NCBI RefSeq assembly: GCF_014529625.1
Contig: NZ_CP076039.1
Location: forward strand, 1,550,001 to 1,614,000
Direction: 5' to 3'
Origin: Candidatus Pelagisphaera phototrophica
Lineage (GTDB): Bacteria; Verrucomicrobiota; Verrucomicrobiia; Opitutales; Opitutaceae
Length of the DNA stretch: 64,000 nucleotides
The translations under genes were made by a program, and so were the position numbers. A model generated the notes under the pieces. It saw only the letters and a program-made list of their open reading frames with translations, did not search any database and was not told where the DNA came from. Of the stretch, positions 29,217-38,300 are shown piece by piece (position 1 is the first letter of the stretch; each line of letters opens with the position of its first letter).

Positions 29217-30932
29217 ATGGCACTGGGAAGACTTCAGGGAGCGATTGTCGATAATCTAGCGGAACGTTCGCATTTGAATACCGGGCAGCTGGAAGAGCTG
29301 AAGGGAACTGATTCGGATCTTAATGGTAGCGAATTTGATGAGTTGCTCCTCGGGGATTACCGTGTATCGCTGCATCAGCTAAACGTAGCCAAAGCCAAGG
29401 CCTATGGAGTCGCTCCGTTCAACGTTAAGGGGCTGGACGTCAACCGAGGGACCTGGGAAATTCTAGACCAGGAGTTTTGCAATGAGAACGGTGTAGTCCC
29501 TGTGAGTTGCGTGGGAAAATATATCGTTGTCGCTTTTTCGAATCCTTTTGAACTGACGATTTCGAGTAAGATCGCGAAGATTAGCGGAAAACAGGTGGTT
29601 ACGCTTCTGAGTCCTGAAAGGGATATTAAGGAAGTGCTCAATCAGGATGCCAATTCTGGGAAAGAGTCTCAGTTCGACGATGTCGTTGAAGCGGTTGGGA
29701 TTGAATTCGGCCCCGTGGAAGACCTCGATGATGACAGTCTTGATGACGAGGAGTCGGCTCCGATCATTCAGCTAGCCAATCGTATTGTCGAGGATGCTTA
29801 TGGACTAGGAGCGAGTGACATACACATTGAGCCCCAGGAAAAGGAGCTCGTCGTTCGCTATCGCATTGACGGTGTTTGTCAGGAGAAATTGAGGTTGCCC
29901 AGTAAGGTGGCTGGCTCACTGATTGCGCGTCTTAAGATAATGGCTAACTTGGACATTGCGGAGAGACGATTGCCCCAGGATGGCCGCATCATTTTTAAGC
30001 AGTTCAATCGAAAAAACATAGACATCGATTTACGTGTCGCCACGGCTCCCCTAAACCACGGTGAAGGGATCGTCATGCGTATTCTCGATAAGCAGAAATC
30101 GACAATGCCTCTGCCTGCGATCGGATTTGCGGAAGAGAATCTTCTCAAATACCGCGAGAGTATCAAGCAGCCCTACGGTATGATCCTCCATTGTGGTCCG
30201 ACCGGATCGGGTAAGTCGATGACACTATATTCAGCTCTAAATGAGATTAATAGCCCTCGTATTGTAATTAGAACCGCGGAAGACCCGATCGAGTATACAT
30301 TGAATGGGATCAATCAAATGCAGATGAATCGCCAGATCGGTCTGACATTTGCTAGCTCATTGCGGGCGTTCCTGCGTCAGGATCCAGATATCATCTTGGT
30401 TGGGGAAATTCGAGATACGGAAACCGCAAATATTGCGGTTGAAGCCGCTCTGACGGGTCACTTGCTTATCAGCACATTGCATACAAATGACGCGCCCAGT
30501 ACGATTGCGCGTTTAACGGACATGAACATTGAGCCCTTCATGATTTCTTCTTCACTCCTCTGTGTCTGTGCTCAACGATTGATGCGCCGCGTTTGCAAGA
30601 CCTGCCGGATTCAATATGAGCCAAAAGGGCGTGAGAAGGAGGTTCTAGAGACAGGTATTAATTGGAGTGGTACGATATTCAAGTACAACCCCAAAGGTTG
30701 TCCTCGGTGTAGCAATACGGGATTCAAAGGCAGAATCGGTATCCACGAGTTGATGGCTACAAATGACGAGCTGATCGAAGCGATCAACAAAGGGAAAGAG
30801 ACATCCGAAATTAAAAAAATCGCAATGCGTGGAGGAATGAAAACACTCCATCAGGATAGTTTACTTAAGGTCAAGGACGGTATAACAACCTTGCCAGAGG
30901 CGTTGGCGACGGTGCCGGTAGACATGACTTGA
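29217..30932 (+). CDS. type II secretion / type IV pilus assembly ATPase (GspE/PilB family)
   Basis: 571 residues from the ATG at 29217; an upstream TTG at 29208 would add three. There is an N-terminal MshEN-like region (residues about 5-140). The ATPase core has Walker [16 protein letters not shown] (about 326), the Asp box RTAEDPIEY, Walker [15 protein letters not shown] and the His box [16 protein letters not shown]. The zinc-binding tetracysteine unit is CKTC ... [12 protein letters not shown]. It powers pseudopilus or pilus assembly at the inner membrane. PilB and GspE cannot be separated from the sequence alone. No other secretion genes are adjacent; a pseudopilin gene lies 12 kb away. 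Confidence 0.92.
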   Translation: MALGRLQGAIVDNLAERSHLNTGQLEELKGTDSDLNGSEFDELLLGDYRVSLHQLNVAKAKAYGVAPFNVKGLDVNRGTWEILDQEFCNENGVVPVSCVGKYIVVAFSNPFELTISSKIAKISGKQVVTLLSPERDIKEVLNQDANSGKESQFDDVVEAVGIEFGPVEDLDDDSLDDEESAPIIQLANRIVEDAYGLGASDIHIEPQEKELVVRYRIDGVCQEKLRLPSKVAGSLIARLKIMANLDIAERRLPQDGRIIFKQFNRKNIDIDLRVATAPLNHGEGIVMRILDKQKSTMPLPAIGFAEENLLKYRESIKQPYGMILHCGPTGSGKSMTLYSALNEINSPRIVIRTAEDPIEYTLNGINQMQMNRQIGLTFASSLRAFLRQDPDIILVGEIRDTETANIAVEAALTGHLLISTLHTNDAPSTIARLTDMNIEPFMISSSLLCVCAQRLMRRVCKTCRIQYEPKGREKEVLETGINWSGTIFKYNPKGCPRCSNTGFKGRIGIHELMATNDELIEAINKGKETSEIKKIAMRGGMKTLHQDSLLKVKDGITTLPEALATVPVDMT

Positions 30933-31105
30933 TTTGCAGAATTACATGTAAATTGGGGTCAATGCTCTTTTGAGTTGGCTGCGGCTAGAAGCAAATTGGA
31001 AGAAATTCGGTATTTGTAGTTTGGGTTCACGTACTTAAAACTGATTTCCAGTTCAGGTGTCACTAGGAATACTGAAGGGACAGGCAATTTTCCGCGCCTT
31101 TTGTT

Positions 31106-31512
31106 TTAGTAACGAACGCCGAACGCATCGATGGCTCTGTAATCACTGTCAAACATTAGTTGGTAGCTGAGATTGTGTTTTGCGTCGGTGATATCGAGCG
31201 ATTCCGGTTTGTCAGGGCTGATAGCGATTATCTGATACCCGCTTTTTTTAGATCGTCTTCGATGGAGGCTAGTTCGGACAATTGTGTGTTACAATAGGGG
31301 CACCAACTTCCGCGGTAAAATATTACGACTGATGATCGACCAAGAAGGACATTCAACAAGCTTATGGGTTCACTTTGTTGGTTGGTGACATCTACTGAAG
31401 GTATCTTTGCGCCGATCAGAAGTGGTCTTACTCCTTCCGCCGTGTTTGCGTTAAGGAAATTCGTATTGGCAATGAACAGTGCGAGTATGGCAAGAACTTG
31501 AATGGGCTACAT
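31106..31512 (-). pseudogene. broken thioredoxin-fold (AhpC/TSA-type redoxin) gene
   Basis: Reading the reverse strand from an ATG at 31512, the second codon is TAG. The frame then continues as a signal-peptide-like IQVLAILALFIANTNFLNA, a conserved strand VVIFYRGSWCPYCNTQLSEL with the WCPYC redox motif, and then runs into a stop after KKAG. In the next frame the expected continuation YQIIAISPDKPESL appears and goes on to FDSDYRAIDAFGVRY before a stop. That is one missing base, a nonsense codon at the start, and loss of the usual C-terminal third. It was an exported redoxin of the peroxiredoxin-like family. It lies in the 650-bp space between the GspE gene and the polyamine operon; the remaining part of that space shows nothing I recognise. 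Confidence 0.8.
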
Positions 31513-31583
31513 GGAGTATAAAATCGAGAGGTTAATCTAGGCTCTGCCCGCTCTAACGAGCCAGGAATGGATTGAATGCTGCT

Positions 31584-32465
31584 TCATCGGTTTTTTAAGA
31601 TGAGGTCCATCATTTTGTAGACAAGTTTAGCCGTGATGAAATCTGAGGCATGCTGAGAAGGCAAAGGGGCAAGTTCGACGACATCGGCTCCGATTACCTT
31701 CCGTCCTTTCATTGCATTCTCCAATCCTTCGGTGGCCTGATACCAGTTAAGTCCTCCGGGTTCGGGTGTCCCGGTACAGGGAATAAGTGAGGGATCCAAA
31801 CCGTCCACATCGAATGTGATATACAGGTTCTTGGGGAAGCCCGTAGGGAGCAGTGTTTCTGGAAAACCACTTCTAGCGATCTCGTCTGCATCAAGATGGG
31901 GAATTCGGTTAGTCTCTCTGAATCTAGCTTCGCTGGCTGACAGAGATCGAATTCCAATTTGGAATATAGGGATATTGAGATCGTGAATGCGTCTCATAAT
32001 ACAAGCGTGACTGTATTTGTTCCCTTGGTACGAGTTGCGAAGGTCGGCATGGGCGTCAAACTGTACGACACCGAAATCAATGCCGCGGCTATTGATCTCG
32101 AGAATCGGCCCGAGAGTAGCTGCGTGCTCGCCACCTAAAAGGATTGGGATTTTGCCTTGACTCAAGGCAATTCCTATCGGCTCGCGAACACGTTCGAGAG
32201 TGGCTTCAGGATCCGTATCACAGTTGACGAATGGGGCGGTGTAGATTCCTGATGCCCCTGGAACCCCTCCGTCTAGGTAGGCTTCAAGTTGGATAGATGC
32301 GTGTAGGATCGCTGCGGGGCCGTAGGCGGTTCCGCCTCCATAGGAGGCACTCGTTTCCCAAGGTGCTGGAATAATGTGAAACGCAGCGATTTCGGGTGAG
32401 CTGGGAGGGATGTCGTCCGAGTGAAAAGCGGGAGGCTTGCTGAAGGGGGATGTTTCTGCGCTCAT
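31584..32465 (-). CDS. speB: agmatinase / arginase-family ureohydrolase
   Basis: 293 residues, ureohydrolase fold. The binuclear manganese ligands are visible in LLGGEHAATLG, VVQFDAHADLRNSY and YITFDVDGLDPSLIPCTGTP. The last motif and PEPGGLNW are typical of agmatinases. It releases urea from agmatine to give putrescine in the cytoplasm. It is the third gene of a tight operon (6 bp after the carboxyspermidine decarboxylase), so its putrescine product feeds the two enzymes encoded upstream. An arginine decarboxylase supplying agmatine is not in the window. Confidence 0.9.
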   Translation of the reverse strand: MSAETSPFSKPPAFHSDDIPPSSPEIAAFHIIPAPWETSASYGGGTAYGPAAILHASIQLEAYLDGGVPGASGIYTAPFVNCDTDPEATLERVREPIGIALSQGKIPILLGGEHAATLGPILEINSRGIDFGVVQFDAHADLRNSYQGNKYSHACIMRRIHDLNIPIFQIGIRSLSASEARFRETNRIPHLDADEIARSGFPETLLPTGFPKNLYITFDVDGLDPSLIPCTGTPEPGGLNWYQATEGLENAMKGRKVIGADVVELAPLPSQHASDFITAKLVYKMMDLILKNR

Positions 32466-32471
32466 TTGAAT

Positions 32472-33635
32472 CTACGATAGTCGGTTCTTGTAATCTTCGT
32501 ATCCGAATTCCCGAACAATATTGAGCTCGCCAATTCGAGGATCCCAGGTAGCAATGGAAGGGTGCTTGATGCCATTGAAGGTCGTTGTTTTCACCATTGT
32601 ATAGTGCGCCATATCGAGGAATTGAATCTGGTTGCCGGGTCGGAGCGGACGATCAAAAGAGTAGTCACCGAATACGTCTCCGGCGAGGCAGGAGAGTCCT
32701 CCCAATCTATAAGTGTGGGCTCTTTCGTTCGGTAGACTAGCCCCGAAAATCTCGGGACGGTAGGGCATCTCGAGGACGTCTGGCATGTGGCAGGTAGCCG
32801 AAATGTCTAAAGTTGCGATGTCTGGTTTGCCAGGAATGATGTCAAGGATCGTTGCCAGTAGGATGCCGGTGTTTAAGGCGATCGCCTCTCCGGGCTCTAG
32901 GTAAACTGTCAAATTCGGGTACCTGCCTTTAAATGACCTAAGTGTCTCAATCAGGAGATCCCGATCATAAAGCGGGCTCGTGATATGGTGCCCTCCTCCA
33001 AAATTAACCCACTTCATTCCAGGAAGCCATTGTGCGAATCGTGCCTCAAATGCCTCAAGCACTCTCGCGAATGTATCCGAATTTTGCTCGCAGAGAGCAT
33101 GGAAGTGTAGCCCTTCAACTCCGTCAAGACTACGATCCTGAAACGCTTCTACGGGTATCCCAAGTCGAGTTCCCTCGGCGCAAGGGTCGTAGAGTGGAAC
33201 TTCGACTTCAGAGTATCCAGGATTAACCCGTAGACCATATGAAATGCTACGATTTGTATTGAGAATTGCCGTTCGATGGCGCTCCAATTGTCGAAAGGAA
33301 TTGAAAGTAATATGGTGGGCGATTGGCAATGTTTCTGCCATGTCCCGATCGGAGAAAGCGGGAGCGTATACGTGAACCTCCTTACCGAAGAATTCTGATC
33401 CCAGTTGGGCTTCGTGAGGGCCACTGGCGCAAACACCGGCGAGGTAATTTGAAAGAAGAGGAAATACGCTATGCATAGCGAAGCCTTTAAGAGCGCAAAG
33501 AATCTTGCAGCCCGCGTCCTTCTGCACTGAGTCAAGGATACTTAGATTGCGCTCGAGTCGTTGCAGATCTACCACGAAGCAAGGCGAGGGAATTCCTGAC
33601 GGAAGACTGGGATCGTAGTGGACAATATGATCCAT
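32472..33635 (-). CDS. nspC: carboxy(nor)spermidine decarboxylase
   Basis: 387 residues, fold III PLP decarboxylase. SPCFVVDLQRLERNL leads to the PLP lysine in ILCALKGFAMHSVF. WVNFGGGHHIT and VYLEPGEAIALNTG are cofactor-binding segments. ISATCHMPDVLEMPYRPEI carries the C-terminal active-site cysteine region. It decarboxylates carboxyspermidine or carboxynorspermidine to spermidine or norspermidine. It starts 1 bp after the carboxyspermidine dehydrogenase gene. The neighbouring agmatinase makes spermidine, rather than norspermidine, the likelier product. Confidence 0.92.
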   Translation of the reverse strand: MDHIVHYDPSLPSGIPSPCFVVDLQRLERNLSILDSVQKDAGCKILCALKGFAMHSVFPLLSNYLAGVCASGPHEAQLGSEFFGKEVHVYAPAFSDRDMAETLPIAHHITFNSFRQLERHRTAILNTNRSISYGLRVNPGYSEVEVPLYDPCAEGTRLGIPVEAFQDRSLDGVEGLHFHALCEQNSDTFARVLEAFEARFAQWLPGMKWVNFGGGHHITSPLYDRDLLIETLRSFKGRYPNLTVYLEPGEAIALNTGILLATILDIIPGKPDIATLDISATCHMPDVLEMPYRPEIFGASLPNERAHTYRLGGLSCLAGDVFGDYSFDRPLRPGNQIQFLDMAHYTMVKTTTFNGIKHPSIATWDPRIGELNIVREFGYEDYKNRLS

Positions 33636-33636
33636 G

Positions 33637-34842
33637 TTAGTCTACAAGCATGGCGGGTTTCTCTGCGAGAAAGACTTCTTTCCAGGGGAGTCCATGCAAG
33701 TTCAATTGTTCCATGAAAGGGTCGGGATCGAATTGCTCGACATTGAAAACGCCTTCACCTCTCCATTTACCGGTTAGCAACATCATGGCCCCAATCATCG
33801 CCGGAACCCCAGTGGTATAGGACACTGCCTGCGACTTTACCTCTTCAAAGCATTGTTTGTGATCGCAAATATTGTAGATATAGTAGTATTTTTTCTCACC
33901 CTTTTTCAATCCATCAACAATACAACCGATACAGGTTCGGCCCTTCGTGGTTTCTCCTAGAGAGCCAGGGTCGGGCAAAACCGCTTTGAGGAACTGTAGA
34001 GGAATGATTTCTTGTCCTTGGTAAAGGATTGGGTCGATTCGTGTCATTCCAACATTCTCCAATACTCGCAGGTGGGTAAGGTATTTTTTTGAAAATGTCA
34101 TCCAAAACCGAATACGCTTAATTTCGGGAATATGCTTGGCCAGGGATTCCATTTCCTCATGGTACATCAAGTATATTTCCTTCGGGCCTATGCCTTCTGG
34201 GAAGTCAAACGAGCGATGTATCGAGAGAGGTTCCGTTTCTTTCCATTCTCCATGTTCGAAAAATCGGCCATTGGCTGTGACTTCTCGTATGTTGATCTCA
34301 GGGTTGAAGTTAGTTGCAAAATGCTTGCCGTGATCTCCAGCATTACAGTCGATGATGTCGAGCGTGTCGATCAGGTCAAAGTGATGCTTTTTGGCATGGG
34401 TTGTGAAGATGTTTGTCACTCCAGGGTCAAAACCGCATCCGAGCAGAGCCATAAGGCCGGCCGCTTTAAATTTTTCTTGGTAAGCCCATTGCCAGTGATA
34501 CTCGAATTTGGCCTCGTCTTTTGGCTCGTAGTTGGCCGTATCCATATAGTGGACGCTTGCTTCAAGACATGCATCCATAATTGTGAGGTCTTGATAGGGA
34601 AGGGCGACATTAATGACTAGGTTGGGCTTGAACTCCTTGAGTAGGGCCGCCGTTTCAGCGACGTTGTCAGCGTCAATTTGAGCTGTGGAAATGCTTCTAT
34701 CTAGCTCGCTGGCAATCGAATCGCATTTAGACAGTGTCCTGCTGGCGAGACATATCTCAGAAAAGACTTCCGGTAGCTTGCTGCATTTATGGGCCACGAC
34801 GCGACCGACACCTCCGGCCCCGATGATTACAACTTTGCTCAT
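33637..34842 (-). CDS. carboxy(nor)spermidine dehydrogenase (saccharopine dehydrogenase family)
   Basis: 401 residues. A Rossmann NAD(P)H-binding start, VVIIGAGGVGRVVAHKCSKL, is followed by the saccharopine-dehydrogenase-like segments NVALPYQDLTIMDACLEA, MDTANYEPKDEAKFEY and LLGCGFDPGVTNIF. It reductively condenses aspartate semialdehyde with putrescine (or diaminopropane) to the carboxylated polyamine that NspC then decarboxylates. It is the first gene of the operon, followed by nspC after 1 bp. True saccharopine or lysine metabolism is unlikely given these neighbours. Confidence 0.92.
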   Translation of the reverse strand: MSKVVIIGAGGVGRVVAHKCSKLPEVFSEICLASRTLSKCDSIASELDRSISTAQIDADNVAETAALLKEFKPNLVINVALPYQDLTIMDACLEASVHYMDTANYEPKDEAKFEYHWQWAYQEKFKAAGLMALLGCGFDPGVTNIFTTHAKKHHFDLIDTLDIIDCNAGDHGKHFATNFNPEINIREVTANGRFFEHGEWKETEPLSIHRSFDFPEGIGPKEIYLMYHEEMESLAKHIPEIKRIRFWMTFSKKYLTHLRVLENVGMTRIDPILYQGQEIIPLQFLKAVLPDPGSLGETTKGRTCIGCIVDGLKKGEKKYYYIYNICDHKQCFEEVKSQAVSYTTGVPAMIGAMMLLTGKWRGEGVFNVEQFDPDPFMEQLNLHGLPWKEVFLAEKPAMLVD

Positions 34843-35055
34843 AATGATCGTTTCATCTTTCAGAGTGGATCGAATTGCAATGGCAATTGCACAGATTTTC
34901 CAGCGAGCTTTGCCTTACTAGGAATTGGGTACTCCTTAGAGGCCGTATACTAAGGCCTTCCCGTTATGTGAGCTTTGTTCGTGGAGGAACGAGCTGCATT
35001 CTCTATTTAAATCGGTGGCCTAGATCTGGTAAGATGTAGGGAGAGGATTAAAACT

Positions 35056-35262
35056 ATGTATATTCCAGCGATACAGAACCTAGTCAATGCGACTCTCAAT
35101 CCGATCGGGAATATGAGTAATGACGCATCGAGTATTACTGCCCAGTCAACTGAGCCTACCGTGAGTGGGGGAGAAACGGCTTCGGATGATTCTGGCTTCG
35201 GTTCAAGCCGGGAGCCTAGATCTCAAGAGAACGTGGGATCCCATTTAAATCAGAAGGCCTAA
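35056..35262 (+). CDS. small hypothetical protein (68 residues)
   Basis: A possible small gene whose ATG is preceded by the purine-rich GGGAGAGGA at a 6-9 base spacing, a good ribosome-binding site. The product begins MYIPAIQNLVNATLNPIG and continues as a Ser/Thr/Glu/Gly-rich, probably disordered, tail without cysteines, membrane helices or a signal. I do not recognise it. It stands alone between the divergent polyamine operon and the convergent CAP gene. About 100 bp upstream, overlapping short palindromes (CCTTAG/CTAAGG and AGGCC/GGCCT, 34934-34958) could be regulatory. It could also be a chance frame. Confidence 0.4.
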   Translation: MYIPAIQNLVNATLNPIGNMSNDASSITAQSTEPTVSGGETASDDSGFGSSREPRSQENVGSHLNQKA

Positions 35263-35336
35263 GTTCGAACTCAACGAGCTCATCGATCGTTATCTTGGCG
35301 TACTGATTGCGTTTTGGGAAAGCAGTTGAACTAAGT

Positions 35337-35369
35337 AAAAGGCCTCGCTGCTCCAAGAGCAGCGAGGCC
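35337..35369 (-). terminator. intrinsic terminator of the CAP-domain gene
   Basis: Perfect 13-bp stem GGCCTCGCTGCTC / GAGCAGCGAGGCC with a 3-base loop. On the reverse strand it is followed by TTTTAC. It lies 26 bp past the stop of the gene at 35395; on the forward strand no T-run follows. Confidence 0.88.
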
Positions 35370-35394
35370 ATTGAGTATTGAATCCTCTCGGAGT

Positions 35395-38300
35395 CTAAAG
35401 ATCGGTGGGTACAAATACTTCTACCAAGGCGACGCCGCTTTCTCCGGCTCCCCCAGATAGAATCACACTATAGACCTTATTCGGCTCCAGGTCGACTACC
35501 ATGGCTGAGTTTAGACTTCCCGTCACGTATCCTTGCGAATTGACCGCAGCAGCCACGAGGAGGATTTCCGCCATGTTGTTTTCCTCATCTCCCCAGTCGT
35601 CGTTTTCGTGGAGGGCCTCGACATTCGGAAATGTCTCAAGAACCTGTATTTTGGGATTGGCAAGGGCGGTTGTTCCGGGAGGCAGCCCGATGCCTGGACC
35701 TTGGGCCCTAATCAAAACTTTTTGCGGCTTGTCCCCGATTACGGTGAATCCGGCGATCATGGCGGAGTCCTGATCAGATCCCACAAAACTTCTAGTAGCA
35801 ATATTGAAGAGGAAACCGTCTGAGTCTGGGTTAGTCTGGTAGGACTCATCGTATACTTCGACTGTTCCGATACCAGTCCCGTTATCAACCCCACTAACAA
35901 TTAGAGTATATACTCCTTCCGTAAGCGTTGCTCGCATCGCGGCATCCGATGAGTCTACCGGAAGTGATCGGTTTCTCAATAAGGTCATGGAATCGGAAAG
36001 CTCTGCCGACCCGCCCCATTTAGTGTTCGGATTCTGAGGGATATCTACTGAGATCGATGGAAAACCTTCTTGGGTGAAATCGGTTTTGAACAGTTCGATT
36101 CTTGGATTCTCTATCGCCCCTGTAAGAAGCGAGGAAAGTTCGGGTCCCTCGGAAACAATCAATACATCCAGCGGATCGCTCCCGATGACTGTGAATCCAG
36201 CGATCATTACATTGGCTCCCGTTAGGATTTCAGATCGAGTCGAAATATTCACTACCTGCGAATTTCCAGTAGATTCGACCGTTGTCTCACCATCGATTCG
36301 GATACGTAGCGTTCCCACGTCTGTGTTCCCTTGTGAGTCTTGGACCGCGTAGGTGAACGTGTCTTCTAGGGTCTCACCATCATTAAGGTTAGCGACATCG
36401 GGGTCATCAGGATCGGTCTGATAAGCGAAGCTTCCATCCTTTGCGATCACAAGGTAACCGTGGGCCTTTTTGATACGAGTCCCGACATTGTTGGCTTCGC
36501 CATCAATTTCTGTAACGGTGAGGGTTTCTCCATCCGGCTTGTTGTCATTTTCTGTAATAGATCCTTTGATGTATCCTTCTCCCTCATCGATGGCCCCCTC
36601 GTCGTTATTGATAGAAACTGATGCTCCGTTGATCGTGACCCGCAGAGTTCCGCTGTCGCTAAGGTTTTGGGAGTCGCTCACGCGATAGGTGACGGAGTCT
36701 TCGAGAGTTTCACCGTCAAGAAGGTCGGCGACTTCAGAATTCGTATTGTCGAGTTCATAGGTGTAATCTCCATTGCTTGAAATAGTTATGTGACCGTATG
36801 TAGTTGCGATACGATTACCCACATTCCCTTGAACTCCGTTTACTTGATTCACCGCGAGGGTCTCGCCCGTGGGTTTATCGTCGTTCGTAGTAACGGAGCC
36901 GCTTACCGAGGTAGAGCCTTCATGGATCGAATCGGTATCGTTGTTTGCAGTTACATTTTCTGCTCCGTTGATCGTGACCCGCAGAGTTCCGCTGTCGCTA
37001 AGGTTTTGGGAGTCGCTCACGCGATAGGTGACGGAGTCTTCGAGGGTTTCACCGTCAAGAAGGTCGGCGACTTCAGGATTCGTATTGTCGAGTTCATAGG
37101 TGTAATCTCCATTGCTTGAAATAGTTATGTGACCGTATGTAGTTGCGATACGATTACCCACATTCCCTTGAACTCCGTTTACTTGATTCACCGCGAGGGT
37201 CTCGCCCGTGGGTTTATCGTCGTTCGTAGTAACGGAGCCGCTTACCGAGGTAGAGCCTTCATGGATCGAATCGGTATCGTCGTTTGCGGTTACATTTTCT
37301 ACAGCGGATACCGAAAGGACGGCTCCCCATTCCATCTCGTAGAAATCGTGCAGCATCCCTTGAGCTTGCAAAGATACGTCGCCGACGGCGCTAGGTGTGA
37401 AATCAATGCTGGTAGATTCTGTGATTAGATCCGATGTCGTGATCGAATTCATACTCTGAACACCGGTTAGATTGATGTCGTCAACAAACCAGCCGACATT
37501 GGAATCTGATCCGGGAAATGCGAACCCGCCCAAGTGGTCGTATGCAAACTGAATGTGGATCGTGCGACTCTCGTATGCGGAAAGATCGATATTTTTTTCA
37601 GAAAACGAATTTTCGTCAGGTCCACCGTTCACTCCCTGTGGAGTGAGTCCGGGTTGGGAAAATTTATTTATCCAAGATACGCCATTATCCAGCGATATAT
37701 TAACCTTCGCGATTTGGGTGTCGGTAGCAGAGCGTACCATGCTTTGGAAAGAAAGATTACTGCTGTCGCCGATTAGATAGGCATAGGGAGAAGTTATAGT
37801 CTGATTGGTTCCGAGTTCTCCCGTTGAAAGATGGAAGGCCGAGCTACCCGTACTCGCGAAGCTCTCGTCAATAACGTTGTAGCCTCCAAAAACACTCACG
37901 ATCAAGTCGCCGATACCCGATTCAGCTCCCTCGATGAAGTCGCCGCTGGAGGTTGTGAAAGATCTAAAGCGGATGCCGGTGACATTGGTGTTACCAGGCA
38001 AGTCAGCGAAATCCGGAAGGGCGACACTGTATTCCGTCGCGGTGCCTACTTCAGGTGCGGCGGGGCCGGTGAGGGTAGTGATTGTGTTCTCTCCGCTCGT
38101 CGGCGCTTCAGGATCAAAGACTATTACGTTGTAGGTGTAGCTCGTTTCTGGAGCATTCTGAATCCCGTCTATTGTTACGGAGTAGGTGACGTCGCTGTCA
38201 GGCTTTGCGTGGGTATGCGAATTGTTGGCGTTGAGTCCATCGTATACCCAGACAAGTGTATTGCTTCCTAATCCAGGAGCATCATAGGGCTCAAGCACTG

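Noticed and set aside
36790-37428. Two nearly identical forward frames inside the CAP gene
   Set aside because: They are antisense shadows of the duplicated VCBS repeat.
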